Shown one piece after another: positions 44,785 through 54,315 of a stretch of DNA of 64,000 nucleotides. The position numbers and the translations under genes were made by a program. The DNA is from Nocardioides marinus (GTDB lineage: Bacteria; Pseudomonadota; Alphaproteobacteria; Rhodobacterales; Rhodobacteraceae). The notes below the pieces were generated by a model. The model was not told where the DNA came from and ran no database searches. It was given only the letters and a program-made list of their open reading frames with translations. The stretch's first letter is position 1. Every line of letters starts with the position of its first letter. Location: positions 434,001 through 498,000 of the forward strand of contig JAHVJD010000002.1 of NCBI GenBank assembly GCA_019801415.1, read 5' to 3'.

Positions 44785-45762
44785 TCAGCCCTGCAGGTGC
44801 TGCTGCAACATCTGCTGCGCCGCCGCCGCCGGGGTCAGCGCGCCCGTGGCCACCTGCCCGGACAGATCCGCCATTGCCGCCTGCGCCTCTGGGGTGTGCA
44901 GCCGGGCCAGCAGCGCCTGGCGCACCTCCTGGTCGAACCAGTAGCAGGCCTGCGCCTCGCGCCGTTTCTGCCAGTGGCCGTTCTCGCGCCGCCAGTCGAT
45001 CAGCGACTGCATCTCGGTCCAGGCCTGATCAAGTCCGTGCTCCTCGACCGCGGAGACCATCAGCGCCTTGGGAAAGCCCTCGGGGTCCTGCGGGCGTTTG
45101 CGCAGGAGCCGCAGCGCACCGGCGTAATCGGCGCAGGTGCGGCTGGCGACCGGTTTCAGCGCGCCGTCGGCCTTGTTCACCAGGATCAGGTCGGCCATCT
45201 CCATGATGCCGCGCTTCACGCCCTGCAGCTCGTCGCCGCCTGCGGGCGCCAACAGCAGCACGAACAGGTCGGACATCTCCGCCACCACGGTTTCCGACTG
45301 TCCCACCCCGACGGTTTCAATCAGCACCACGTCAAAGCCTGCCGCCTCGCACAGGGCCACCGCCTCGCGCGAGCGGCGGGCGACGCCGCCGAGGTGGCTT
45401 TGGCTGGGGGACGGGCGGATGAAGGCGTTCTTCTCGCGGCTGAGCCGTTCCATCCGGGTCTTGTCACCGAGGATCGAGCCGCCGGACCGGGTCGAGCTGG
45501 GATCAACCGCCAGCACCGCCACCCGCAGCCCCATGCCGATCAGCATCATGCCGAAGCTTTCGATGAAGGTGGATTTGCCCACGCCGGGCGTGCCCGACAG
45601 GCCGATGCGCAGCGCCTGGCGTTTGTGCTCGGCCAGTGCGGACAGCAGCGCGCCTGCCTGCGCGCGGTGGTCTTCGCGGCCGCTTTCCACCAGGGTGATG
45701 GCACGGGCCAGGGCGCGGCGGTCGCCCGCCAGGATCTTGGGTGTCAGCTGTTCGATGTCCAT
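44785..45762 (-). CDS. meaB: Methylmalonyl-CoA mutase-associated GTPase MeaB
   Basis: G-protein chaperone that protects methylmalonyl-CoA mutase and gates delivery of its B12 cofactor. The 325-residue protein has G1 GLSGTPGVGKSTFIES, the DPSSTRSGGSILGDKTRM segment, IETVGVGQSE (G3 region) and VNKADG (G4), and ends with the C-terminal dimerisation helix. The start MDIEQLTPKILAGDRR was chosen by homology. The mutase gene is not in the window. It is divergent from hrpB and followed closely by the alpha/beta hydrolase gene. Confidence 0.93.
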   Translation of the reverse strand: MDIEQLTPKILAGDRRALARAITLVESGREDHRAQAGALLSALAEHKRQALRIGLSGTPGVGKSTFIESFGMMLIGMGLRVAVLAVDPSSTRSGGSILGDKTRMERLSREKNAFIRPSPSQSHLGGVARRSREAVALCEAAGFDVVLIETVGVGQSETVVAEMSDLFVLLLAPAGGDELQGVKRGIMEMADLILVNKADGALKPVASRTCADYAGALRLLRKRPQDPEGFPKALMVSAVEEHGLDQAWTEMQSLIDWRRENGHWQKRREAQACYWFDQEVRQALLARLHTPEAQAAMADLSGQVATGALTPAAAAQQMLQQHLQG

Positions 45763-45934
45763 CTGGGCCTTCCTGTCGTCTTGCCGCGGACCTTGGCGCA
45801 TGGGGGGCGGCAATGTCCAGTGGTTGCGGGGCCTGTTCCGCCCGCGGACGGGAGATGCCCTCCGTGTCTTGTCCGCAAGAACTTTACCGTCGCATGCGCT
45901 AGACCTCCCTCGCCGCTTTGGCGATAAGGCGGAC

Positions 45935-48382
45935 ATGACCAGATTGCCGATCGAAGACGCCCTTCCCGAATTGCTGGACGCGCTGCGCGGGCGCGGCCGG
46001 GCCGTGTTGCAGGCGCCGCCCGGCGCGGGCAAGACCACCCGCGTGCCGCTGGCGATGCTGGAGGCCGGGCTGACGCAGGGGCGCATCGTGATGCTGGAGC
46101 CGCGTCGCCTCGCCGCCCGCGCCGCCGCCGAACGGATGGCTGAGACGCTGGGCGAGAAGCCGGGCGAGACCGTCGGCTACCGGGTGCGCGGCGATGCCAA
46201 GGTGTCGAGATCCACCCGCATCGAGGTGGTGACCGAGGGCATCCTGACCCGGATGCTGCAATCGGACCCGGACCTGCCCGGCGTCGGCGCGGTGATCTTT
46301 GACGAATTCCACGAACGCTCGCTGAACGCGGATCTGGGTCTGGCGCTGTGCCTTGAAGTGGCCGGGGCGCTGCGCGATGACCTGATCCTGGTGGCGATGT
46401 CGGCCACGCTGGACGCAGGCCCGGTGGCGGCGTTGATGGACGCCCCCATGGTGACCTCCGAGGGGCGCAGCTACCCGGTCGAGACCCGCTGGCTGGAGCG
46501 CCCGCTGCCCGCACAAGCACGGCGCGTGGATGCGCTGGTCGATCTTGTCGCACAGGCCGAGCGGGACACCAAATCCACCGGCGGCGGCATTCTGGTGTTC
46601 CTGCCCGGCGAGGGCGAGATCCGCCGCGCCGCGGGGGCGCTGGAGAAGCGGCTGCCGGGCCATTGCCACATCCGGCCGCTGTTCGGCGCCCTGCCCTTTG
46701 CCGAGCAGCGCGCCGCGATCCAGCCCGAAACGAATGGCCGCAAGGTGGTGCTGGCGACCTCGATCGCCGAAACGTCGCTGACCATTCAGGACATCCGGGT
46801 GGTGGTGGACATGGGCCAGGCGCGCCGGGCGCGGTTCGATCCGGGCTCCGGCATGTCGCGGCTGGTGACCGAAAAGGTGACCCGCGCCGAGGCGACCCAG
46901 CGCCAGGGCCGCGCGGGCCGGGTGGCGGAAGGCATCTGCTACCGGCTGTGGACCAAGGGCGAGGAAGGCGCGCTGCTGGGTTTCCCGCCTGCCGAGATCG
47001 AGAGCGCCGACCTGACCGCGCTGGCGCTGGAGCTGGCGCTCTGGGGGGCGGCGCCCGACGATCTGATGTTCCTCACGCCGCCGCCTGCAGGGGCGCTGGC
47101 GGAGGCGCAAACGCTGCTGGCGATGCTGGGCGCGCTGGATGCGCAGGGGCGCATCACCAAGCACGGCAAGGCGCTGGCAGCGCTGCCGCTGCATCCGCGG
47201 CTGGGCCATATGCTGCTGCAGGCCGGGCCGGATGCGGCACCGCTGGCCGCCCTGCTGGGAGAACGCGATCCCTTGCGTGGCGCGCCCTCGGATCTGCTGT
47301 TGCGGCTGAAGGCGCTGAAGGACCCCAAGGGGTTCGAAAGCCGCCATCCCTATCAGCTGAACCGCGCGGTGGTGGAGCGGATCAAGGCCGAGGCGCGGCG
47401 ACTGCGGCCGCAGGCCGGGCGCTCGGAAGCCGGGTTGTCACCGGCCGCGATGGCCGCCCTCGCCTATCCCGACCGCATCGGCCAGCGGCGCAAGGGCGAC
47501 ACCCCGCGCTATGTGCTGTCGGGTGGCAAGGGCGCGGCTCTGGACGGCGGCGACACGCTGGCGGCGGCGCCCTTCATCGTGGCGCTGGACACCGACGGCA
47601 ACCCGCGCGAGGCCCGGATCCGCATGGCGGCGCAGATCACGCTGTCGGAAATACGGGCGCTGTTTGCCGACCAGATCAGCTGGGTCGATGTCTGCGAGTG
47701 GTCGAAACGCGAGCGCAGGGTGGTGGCCCGCCAGCAGGAGCGGCTGGGCGCCCTCGTGCTGGACGACCGGATCTGGAAGGATGTGCCCCCTGAAGCCGTG
47801 GCAAAGGCCATGCTGGACGGGGTGCGCGACCTTGGCCTGCGGCTGACGGGCGCCGCGGCGCGACTGGCGGCCCGGGTGGAGCTGCTGCGCGCAGATGGCC
47901 ATGACCTGCCGGATTTCTCGATCCCCGGACTGACCGAAACGCTGGACGACTGGCTGCTGCCGATGCTCGGCGGGGTGAAATCCGCGGAGGACTGGAAACG
48001 GTTCGATGTGCTGCCCGCGCTGCGCGCCGCGCTCAGCTGGGAGCAGACGCAGCTTTTGGACCGCGAGGCACCGGGCAGTTTCATCACCCCGCTGGGCCAC
48101 AAGGTGCCGATCGATTATGCCGGCGAGGTGCCGGAGGTCTCCCTGCGCCTGCAGGAGCTGTTCGGCGTCACCCGTCACCCCACGGTGGGTGGGGTTGCGC
48201 TGAAGGTCACGCTGCTGTCCCCTGCCCGTCGCCCGATCCAGATCACCCGTGATCTGCCGGGTTTCTGGGCCGGATCCTATGCCGATGTGCGCAAGGACAT
48301 GCGCGCGCAGTACCCCAAGCACCCCTGGCCCGAGGACCCGACGCAAGCGGACCCCACCCTGCGCGCCAAACGGCGGACCTAG
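45935..48382 (+). CDS. hrpB: ATP-dependent helicase HrpB
   Basis: A DEAH-box-type RNA helicase of 815 residues. Landmarks are APPGAGKTTRVPLAML (Walker A), EPRRLAARAAAERMA, IFDEFHERSLNADLG (motif II, DEFH rather than DEAH), MSATLDAG (motif III), TSIAETSLTI and QRQGRAGRV (motif VI), then the HrpB-specific C-terminal domain. Cellular targets are unknown. The start MTRLPIEDALPELLDAL was chosen by homology; the frame is open far upstream, opposite meaB, but that part is a shadow. Confidence 0.94.
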   Translation: MTRLPIEDALPELLDALRGRGRAVLQAPPGAGKTTRVPLAMLEAGLTQGRIVMLEPRRLAARAAAERMAETLGEKPGETVGYRVRGDAKVSRSTRIEVVTEGILTRMLQSDPDLPGVGAVIFDEFHERSLNADLGLALCLEVAGALRDDLILVAMSATLDAGPVAALMDAPMVTSEGRSYPVETRWLERPLPAQARRVDALVDLVAQAERDTKSTGGGILVFLPGEGEIRRAAGALEKRLPGHCHIRPLFGALPFAEQRAAIQPETNGRKVVLATSIAETSLTIQDIRVVVDMGQARRARFDPGSGMSRLVTEKVTRAEATQRQGRAGRVAEGICYRLWTKGEEGALLGFPPAEIESADLTALALELALWGAAPDDLMFLTPPPAGALAEAQTLLAMLGALDAQGRITKHGKALAALPLHPRLGHMLLQAGPDAAPLAALLGERDPLRGAPSDLLLRLKALKDPKGFESRHPYQLNRAVVERIKAEARRLRPQAGRSEAGLSPAAMAALAYPDRIGQRRKGDTPRYVLSGGKGAALDGGDTLAAAPFIVALDTDGNPREARIRMAAQITLSEIRALFADQISWVDVCEWSKRERRVVARQQERLGALVLDDRIWKDVPPEAVAKAMLDGVRDLGLRLTGAAARLAARVELLRADGHDLPDFSIPGLTETLDDWLLPMLGGVKSAEDWKRFDVLPALRAALSWEQTQLLDREAPGSFITPLGHKVPIDYAGEVPEVSLRLQELFGVTRHPTVGGVALKVTLLSPARRPIQITRDLPGFWAGSYADVRKDMRAQYPKHPWPEDPTQADPTLRAKRRT

Positions 48383-48579
48383 CGCCCCGAGACGCTCCGA
48401 GACGCCCCGGGGTCGGTACAACCGCAAGCGCAGCATCAAAACCGCCGCAAGCCCTGGGCGCGGGATGGCTGACGGCGGCGCGCCGCCTGCTGCGTGCTTG
48501 CAAAGCCGCGGGCACCCTCCTACTTTGTCGGCAATCCGAACAAGACACGGGGTAACCCGATCACAAAGGCTGAGCAGAC

Positions 48580-49038
48580 ATGACCCGCACCTTGACCCGC
48601 GCCTGGGAAGAAATCGTGAAACCACTTTTAAGACGGCCGAACCGGCTGCAGGTTGCCGCGCTGTGCTATCGCACCGGCGAGTCCGGCAAGGAAGTGCTCA
48701 TGATCACCAGCCGTGGCACTGGCCGCTGGATCATTCCGAAGGGCTGGCCGATTGATGGCAAGAACGGCCCGGATTCAGCCCTTCAGGAAGCCTGGGAAGA
48801 GGCCGGAGTGCGCAAGGCACGGGTCTCCGAACGCCCGATCGGCGAATACAACTACATGAAACGCCACGACAACGGCACCGACGAGCCGGTGACGACGCTG
48901 ATCTTCGCCGCCGAGGTCGAGGAACTGGAAGACAGCTACCCCGAGGCCGCAGAGCGCAACCGCCAATGGATGAGCCCGCAAGAGGCTGCAACCCTGGTGC
49001 ATGAACCCCAATTGCAGGACGTGCTGCGCAAATTGTAA
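48580..49038 (+). CDS. NUDIX hydrolase
   Basis: A 152-residue Nudix protein of the diphosphoinositol-polyphosphate/diadenosine-polyphosphate-type subgroup, with WIIPKGWPIDGKNGPDSALQ and EAWEEAGV forming the Nudix box. Compared with the consensus G-x5-E-x7-R-E-x2-E-E-x-G, the first Glu is Lys and the Arg is Gln, while the metal-binding Glu cluster (EAWEE) is kept; this is a recurrent variant of the subgroup. The stop codon lies inside the Pho-box-like repeat upstream of the phosphate transporter. Confidence 0.9.
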   Translation: MTRTLTRAWEEIVKPLLRRPNRLQVAALCYRTGESGKEVLMITSRGTGRWIIPKGWPIDGKNGPDSALQEAWEEAGVRKARVSERPIGEYNYMKRHDNGTDEPVTTLIFAAEVEELEDSYPEAAERNRQWMSPQEAATLVHEPQLQDVLRKL

Positions 49039-49050
49039 CATTTTTGTAAC
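49033..49050 (+). promoter_or_regulatory. Pho-box-like direct repeat upstream of the phosphate transporter
   Basis: TTGTAAC-ATTT-TTGTAAC: two identical 7 bp units separated by a 4 bp AT-rich spacer (11 bp period), the layout of PhoB boxes (consensus close to CTGTMAT-N4-CTGTMAT). It lies about 80 bases upstream of the transporter start and overlaps the Nudix stop codon. Confidence 0.6.
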
Positions 49051-49129
49051 AGCTTCATGTCAGGCGCTTGCAACCCGGCAGGTGCCTCGCTAGGCGCGTG
49101 CCGAGACCTCAGAATCAGGAATGTCGAGA

Positions 49130-50611
49130 ATGAGCGATGCACCGCAGCGCAGCCAATGGAAAACCCTGGACAAGGATCTGAACCGGATCTCCCAGGTTGA
49201 GCTGGCGACCAGCTATGTCTCGCGCCCCCTGGTGGCACCGGGGATTGCGCTGGCCTTCATCGTGCTGGCGGGCCTGGGCGCCGGCGTGTTCTTTGGCGGC
49301 TCGGCCATGAGCATGGTGGTGATCGCCGCCGCCGCATTCGGCGCCTATATGGCGATCAACATCGGCGCCAATGACGTGGCCAACAACATGGGCCCCGCGG
49401 TGGGCGCCAATGCGCTGACCATGGGCGGCGCCATCGTCATTGCCGCCATCGCCGAAAGCGCGGGCGCGCTGCTGGCGGGCGGCGACGTGGTCTCGACCAT
49501 TTCCAAGGGCATCATCGATCCGACGGCCGTGGCCAATGAGACGATCTTCATCTGGGCGATGATGGCGGCGCTGATCTCCTCGGCGCTGTGGGTGAACTTG
49601 GCAACCTGGGTCGGGGCTCCGGTCTCGACCACCCATTCGGTGGTCGGCGGTGTCCTTGGCGCGGGTGTCGCGGCGGCGGGCGTGTCGGTGGTGAACTGGC
49701 CGACCATGGCCAAGATCGCCGCCAGCTGGGTGATCTCGCCGGTGTTGGGCGGCGTCATCGCGGCGCTGTTCCTCGCCTTCATCAAGGCCAAGATCATCTA
49801 TCAGGAAGACAAGATCGCCGCCGCGCGCCGCTGGGTGCCGGTGCTGGTCGGCATCATGGCCGGCGCCTTTGCCGCCTATCTGGCGCTGAAGGGGCTGAAG
49901 CGGATCATCAAGATCGACCTGCAGACCGCCCTGCTGATCGGTGCTGCCGCCGGGGCCTTGTCCTACGTGATCACCGCGCCGCTGATCAAACGCCAGTCCG
50001 AGGGCATGGAGAACCGCAACAAGTCGCTGAAAGCGCTGTTCGGCCTGCCGCTGGTGATCTCCGCGGGCCTTCTGTCCTTTGCCCATGGCGCCAATGATGT
50101 CGCCAACGCGGTCGGCCCCCTGGCGGCCATCGTGCATGCCACCGAATTCGGCGATTTCGCCTCCAAGGTGGCGATCCCGACCTGGGTGATGGTGATCGGC
50201 GCCTTCGGCATCTCCTTTGGCCTGTTCCTGTTCGGCCCCAAGCTGATCCGCATGGTCGGCAGCCAGATCACCAAGCTGAACCCGATGCGGGCCTACTGCG
50301 TATCGCTGTCGGCGGCGATCACCGTGATCGTGGCCAGCTGGCTGGGGCTGCCGGTGTCCTCGACCCATATCGCGGTTGGCGCGGTGTTCGGGGTCGGCTT
50401 CTTCCGCGAGTGGCACATGGAGCGCCGCCTGAAGAAATCCGCCGCCAGCCGCCCGCCGGAAAAGCGCATCGCCCCGGAGGAGCGCCGCCGTCGCAAGCTG
50501 GTGCGCCGCAGCCATTTCATGACCATCGTGGCCGCCTGGGTCATCACCGTCCCGGCCGCTGCCCTGCTGTCCGCGTTGATCTACCTGCTGCTGAACACAA
50601 TCACGGGCTAA
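49130..50611 (+). CDS. pit: Inorganic phosphate transporter, PiT family
   Basis: Cation-coupled low-affinity phosphate permease of the inner membrane, 493 residues and about 10-12 helices. Both inverted PiT signature repeats are visible: NIGANDVANNMGPAVGANAL and FAHGANDVANAVGPLAAI, plus STTHSVVGGVLGAG and SSTHIAVGAVFGVG. The start at 49130 (MSDAPQRSQWKTL) is favoured over 49121 because AGGA then sits eight bases upstream instead of abutting the ATG. A Pho-box-like repeat precedes it, suggesting induction under phosphate limitation. Confidence 0.93.
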   Translation: MSDAPQRSQWKTLDKDLNRISQVELATSYVSRPLVAPGIALAFIVLAGLGAGVFFGGSAMSMVVIAAAAFGAYMAINIGANDVANNMGPAVGANALTMGGAIVIAAIAESAGALLAGGDVVSTISKGIIDPTAVANETIFIWAMMAALISSALWVNLATWVGAPVSTTHSVVGGVLGAGVAAAGVSVVNWPTMAKIAASWVISPVLGGVIAALFLAFIKAKIIYQEDKIAAARRWVPVLVGIMAGAFAAYLALKGLKRIIKIDLQTALLIGAAAGALSYVITAPLIKRQSEGMENRNKSLKALFGLPLVISAGLLSFAHGANDVANAVGPLAAIVHATEFGDFASKVAIPTWVMVIGAFGISFGLFLFGPKLIRMVGSQITKLNPMRAYCVSLSAAITVIVASWLGLPVSSTHIAVGAVFGVGFFREWHMERRLKKSAASRPPEKRIAPEERRRRKLVRRSHFMTIVAAWVITVPAAALLSALIYLLLNTITG

Positions 50612-50628
50612 GCCCTACCGACCACACG

Positions 50629-50664
50629 CGCGCGCCATCCGCCCGAAGCGACGGATGGCGCGCG
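50629..50664 (+). terminator. Hairpin after the phosphate transporter gene
   Basis: Perfect 13 bp stem CGCGCGCCATCCG/CGGATGGCGCGCG with a 10-base loop, then GCATTTT. It is a likely terminator with a short T-run. Confidence 0.7.
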
Positions 50665-50780
50665 GCATTTTCCGGGCCACGGCGCCTTGCGCCCCTGCCC
50701 GATCAGCGCGCTGAGCTTGCAGCCTTCCTCGCAGGTTCCTGCCCTGATGTCCCTGTTTCCCCACCGCCTGAAACCAAGAA

Positions 50781-50809
50781 ACCTGCCGCGGATCCCGCGA
50801 CAGGTTCGA
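50781..50809 (-). terminator. Hairpin downstream of metY
   Basis: AACCTG-C-CGCGG/CCGCG-A-CAGGTT stem with one mismatch. Read on the minus strand it is followed by TTTCTTGGTTT. It lies about 90 bases beyond the metY stop. Confidence 0.6.
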
Positions 50810-50897
50810 TGATCTGGGCGAGACACGGCGCCCCGCCCCCGGTACGAGGTCCGACCGCAACAGCACCCGGACCTCGCTGTAAAACGTTTCCGATCGC

Positions 50898-52190
50898 TCA
50901 GCCGCAGGCCTTGGTCAGGGCCTGGTCGAGGTCGCGGATCAGGTCGTCCGCGTCTTCGATACCGATCGAGACACGCACCACGTTCGGCCCGGCTCCAGCG
51001 GCTTCCTGCTGCTCAGGCGTCAACTGCCGGTGGGTGGTCGAGGCGGAGTGAATGATCAGCGACCGGGTGTCACCGAGGTTGGCCACATGGCTGAAGATCT
51101 CCAGCGCATCGACCAGCTTGACGCAGGCCTCGTAGCCGCCCTTGACCGCAAAGGTGAACAGACCGCCGGTGCCCTTGGGGTAGCAGCTCTTGGCGCGCTC
51201 GTGGTAGGGCGACGACGGCAGACCGGCGTAGGTCACGTAATCGACACGGTCGTCCTGCTCCAGCCACTCGGCCACCTTCACCGCGTTCTCGCAGTGGCGC
51301 TGCATGCGCAAGGACAACGTCTCGATCCCCATCAGGGTGTAATGCGCCGCCTGCGGGTTCATCGTCATGCCCAGATCGCGCAGCCCGATGGCGATGCCGT
51401 GGAAGGTGAAGGCCAGCGGGCCGAAGGTCTCGTGGAACTTGAGCCCGTGATAGGCCGGTTCGGGCTGCGACAGCGACGGGAACTTGTCACTCGCGGACCA
51501 GTCGAACTTGCCGGAGTCGACGATGCAGCCGCCGGTCACGGTGCCGTTGCCGGTGAGGTACTTGGTGGTGGAATGCACCACCAGCGTCGCGCCCTGTTCG
51601 ATCGGGCGGCAGAGATAGGGTGTCGCCGAGGTGTTGTCGACGATCAGCGGCAGGCCCGCCGCATCCGCCACATCGGCCAGCGCCCGGATGTCGGTGACAT
51701 AGCCGCCGGGGTTCGCGATGGATTCGCAGAACACCGCGCGGGTGTTTTCGTCGATCGCCGCTTTCACCGCCTCCAGATCGTCGGTGTCGACGAATTTCGC
51801 CGACCAGCCGAAGCGCTTGATGGTCTGGCTGAACTGGGTGACGGTGCCGCCATAAAGCCGGGTCGAGGCGACCACGTTGCAGCCCGGGCTCATCAGTGCG
51901 AACAGCGCCATGATCTGCGCCGCATGGCCAGACGAACAGCAGACCGCCCCGACGCCGCCTTCCAGCGTCGCCAGGCGTTCCTGCAGCACGGCAACCGTGG
52001 GGTTGGTCAGGCGCGAGTAGATGTAGCCGACCTCCTGCAGGTTGAACAAAGCGGCGGCATGTTCCGCGTCGCGGAACACGTATGCGGTGCTTTGATAGAT
52101 CGGCGTCTGCCGCGCACCGGTGGCCGGGTCAGGCTTGGCGCCGGCATGGATTTGCAAGGTGTCAAAACCGTAGCTCGGAGCGTCGGTCAT
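50898..52190 (-). CDS. metY: O-acetylhomoserine aminocarboxypropyltransferase (sulfhydrylase)
   Basis: PLP enzyme making homocysteine (or methionine) directly from O-acetylhomoserine and sulfide (or methanethiol). The 430-residue protein begins GFDTLQIHAGAKPDPATGAR, a MetY hallmark, and has SRLTNPTVAVLQERLATLEGG, LPLIVDNTSATPYLCRP and the PLP lysine in VHSTTKYLTGNGTV. The 255 bp upstream (52191-52445) were searched by eye for a SAM-II-type riboswitch and none was seen. A hairpin follows the gene. Confidence 0.95.
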   Translation of the reverse strand: MTDAPSYGFDTLQIHAGAKPDPATGARQTPIYQSTAYVFRDAEHAAALFNLQEVGYIYSRLTNPTVAVLQERLATLEGGVGAVCCSSGHAAQIMALFALMSPGCNVVASTRLYGGTVTQFSQTIKRFGWSAKFVDTDDLEAVKAAIDENTRAVFCESIANPGGYVTDIRALADVADAAGLPLIVDNTSATPYLCRPIEQGATLVVHSTTKYLTGNGTVTGGCIVDSGKFDWSASDKFPSLSQPEPAYHGLKFHETFGPLAFTFHGIAIGLRDLGMTMNPQAAHYTLMGIETLSLRMQRHCENAVKVAEWLEQDDRVDYVTYAGLPSSPYHERAKSCYPKGTGGLFTFAVKGGYEACVKLVDALEIFSHVANLGDTRSLIIHSASTTHRQLTPEQQEAAGAGPNVVRVSIGIEDADDLIRDLDQALTKACG

Positions 52191-52445
52191 CGTTCAGTCT
52201 CCCTTAGACGTTGTTCTGTCGCGCGCACCTCAGCATGGCCGGGGCCGGAACGCAATCGCGCGAATGTCGCGCCAGAGCGCAAAGCGCCCCCGTCGCCGCA
52301 TGGGCCAGCCCCTCGCCGCCCCACCGCGCGCAGCGCGGTGCCACCCCCAACTGCAAGGCTGCGCCGCAGGCGCTGCTGGCGCAGGCGGGAGCCCCGCCGC
52401 CCCGGTAGCCGCGAAACGCGCGCGCCCGCGGCAGGTCGACCACCC

Positions 52446-53435
52446 CTAGCGCATCCAGAAGCCTTCGGACTTGATCCGGTTGCGGATCGCCTGCTCGCGG
52501 CGCGGCAGGTTGTCCTGATCGAACAGCGCCCGCACCTTCTCGCCCCGGCGCTGGTAGACCATCCGCTTGATCGGCTCGTACTGCTTCAGCACCTTCTTGA
52601 GGCGGTTGGGAGCGGTGATTTCGTGCAGCAGCGCCACCACCCGGTCGCTTTCCCGCGCATACAGCAGCGGGAACAATCTGTAGTGGCAGCTGACCTCCCC
52701 ATCCAGATACCCCGCAGGCAGCGCGTCCCGTCCGCCCCCCAATTCGTGGATGACCAGCGGCAGCACGATCTGGTCCAGCCAGGGGTCAAGGCTTTGGCCA
52801 ATCAACTCAGCCGGGGGATCATCCCGCACCGATTGTGCGTAGCGCAGGAACCGCTCGCCAAAGGCCCGCGGACAGGCCCCATAAAAGTATCCCGCGTTGA
52901 AATAGAGGTAGCGCTTCCAGAACTCGTCCGGCTGGCTGAGATCAAGACTGCTCGCGAAATCGAGCCCGAAGCGATCATAGAGCGAGCGCCAGATGCCATC
53001 GTACCCCGGACCATACAGCGTCGGTTTCGGCCAGCTGCCCTCGACCCGCAAGGACGCCGACGGACGCGAGAAATCAAAAGGCACGTCCGCCAATTCGCCG
53101 GTGATGAGCGTATCGGTGTCGAAGAACACAAAAGGCTCGCCTTCTGGCATCACCTGCAGGGCTTCGATCTTGTTGCCATAGGGATAGGCGCTGCCGAACA
53201 CTTGGCTGTCGAACGGGACCATGCGCGCGCCCAGCTCCTCCAACGCGGCAAGCACGTCCGGGTTGCGGATGCGCGGATCCCTCTGCCACAGTGGGCCGGG
53301 CTGAGGCACCGCAACAAAGAGCTGACCGGAGAAGCCCGGCGCACAGTGCCGCAAGGACGCCGCAAACAGCACCGCCTCGTACTGCAACCGGCCCGCCTGG
53401 CCGACAATCAGGATGTTGAAGGGGGCATCTGCCAT
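52446..53435 (-). CDS. DxD-containing hypothetical protein, glycosyltransferase-like
   Basis: A 329-residue cytosolic protein. It starts FNILIVGQAGRLQYEAVLFA (Rossmann-like beta strand) and contains YPYGNKIEALQVMPEGEPFV immediately before FFDTDTLITGEL, which looks like the nucleotide-sugar site and DxD metal motif of GT-A glycosyltransferases. Later segments are RYLYFNAGYFYGACP and a basic C-terminus (RRREQAIRNR region). No sugar genes are adjacent. The function is inferred only from this motif pattern. Confidence 0.7.
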   Translation of the reverse strand: MADAPFNILIVGQAGRLQYEAVLFAASLRHCAPGFSGQLFVAVPQPGPLWQRDPRIRNPDVLAALEELGARMVPFDSQVFGSAYPYGNKIEALQVMPEGEPFVFFDTDTLITGELADVPFDFSRPSASLRVEGSWPKPTLYGPGYDGIWRSLYDRFGLDFASSLDLSQPDEFWKRYLYFNAGYFYGACPRAFGERFLRYAQSVRDDPPAELIGQSLDPWLDQIVLPLVIHELGGGRDALPAGYLDGEVSCHYRLFPLLYARESDRVVALLHEITAPNRLKKVLKQYEPIKRMVYQRRGEKVRALFDQDNLPRREQAIRNRIKSEGFWMR

Positions 53436-53573
53436 GGTTTTCCCCGTGTTCCGTCCCGCCCGCACGGGTAGTTTTGCTTGGTGAAACAGCTAAGCGCCAA
53501 AGCCGGTCCATGCAACCGTCGCGCTTGAAAATCGGGCGCGCGGCAGAGTTTAGCGCATTGCAGGAGACAGACC

Positions 53574-54083
53574 ATGCTTGACGTGATCCTGGCCATTCTG
53601 GCCGCCACCGCGCAGACCGGCGAACCGGCCGCTGCCGTGCACGCACCCGGCGGAGCAGCTGTGGCCCAGGCGCCTGCTGCACTGTCGTCCCCGCCACCGG
53701 CCCTGATTGCCGAGCCACAGGACGCCACCGGCCGCTTCACCACCGCGCTGGAAGTGAGGCCGATCCTGGCCGCCACCCGGAGCAACTGGATCCATGTGCG
53801 GGAGTTTCAGGGGCAGGATCTGCTCTATGTCACCCATCTGTGGTCCTGGCGCTGCGGCCTTGCGCAGATCCGGCTGAGCGTCAACGGAGGAGAGCCGGAA
53901 GTCTGGCCTCTGCCCGCCTGCCACCTGGACGAAGGTTTTCCCAACATGATCAAGGCCGAGGACGGCATGCCGTATCGCGAGTACCCGCTCGGAAGCGTAC
54001 AGGCGGTGACGGTCGAACTCACCTACGATGACCTTGGCACGGAAACGCTCAACTTCGGACGGGACGGGCAACCCCGCCCCTGA
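53574..54083 (+). CDS. Putative secreted protein of unknown function
   Basis: A 169-residue protein with a hydrophobic N-terminus (MLDVILAILAATAQTG), an Ala/Pro-rich linker (about residues 20-50) and a compact C-terminal domain: NWIHVREFQGQDLLYVTHLW, WRCGLAQIRLSVNGGEP, PLPACHLDEGFP and MPYREYPLGSVQAVTVEL. The two Cys may form a disulfide. No family was recognised, though the C-terminal domain looks conserved. It is the last core-type gene before the tRNA-Thr locus. Confidence 0.75.
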   Translation: MLDVILAILAATAQTGEPAAAVHAPGGAAVAQAPAALSSPPPALIAEPQDATGRFTTALEVRPILAATRSNWIHVREFQGQDLLYVTHLWSWRCGLAQIRLSVNGGEPEVWPLPACHLDEGFPNMIKAEDGMPYREYPLGSVQAVTVELTYDDLGTETLNFGRDGQPRP

Positions 54084-54315
54084 CGGCTCTGACGCCCCCG
54101 GCCGGGCAAAGCCCTTCGCAGAAAACGAGATGTGAAACGCGTCAGTATCATCCTCGCGACCTGCCCGGACGGAGGCGAAAATGTTTCTGCGCATGCGCAC
54201 GTTAGCGGCTTGACGGTACCGACGCGGTCTAGTACCAGTCCCGCACGCGATCCGCAGATCACCCTGGCAGTTTTGCCTTCCCGGGTGCGTCGGTTTGGAG
54301 CGCGGCGTGAAGAGT

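Noticed and set aside
52191-52445. SAM-II or other SAM riboswitch upstream of metY
   Set aside because: Such elements are common before alphaproteobacterial methionine genes, but the conserved core sequence (with its CUAAA-type segment) was not found by eye.
51030-53471. Long plus-strand frame opposite metY and the DxD protein
   Set aside because: Crosses two real genes and an intergenic gap, with no recognisable domain.
54210-54235. tRNA-Thr promoter (TTGACG with TAGTAC)
   Set aside because: The spacer is only 14 bases and the distance to the tRNA is long, so the boxes may be chance.
54023-54262. Minus-strand small gene next to tRNA-Thr
   Set aside because: Overlaps the supported secreted-protein gene; composition is Arg/Ser/Pro-rich without start signals or family likeness.
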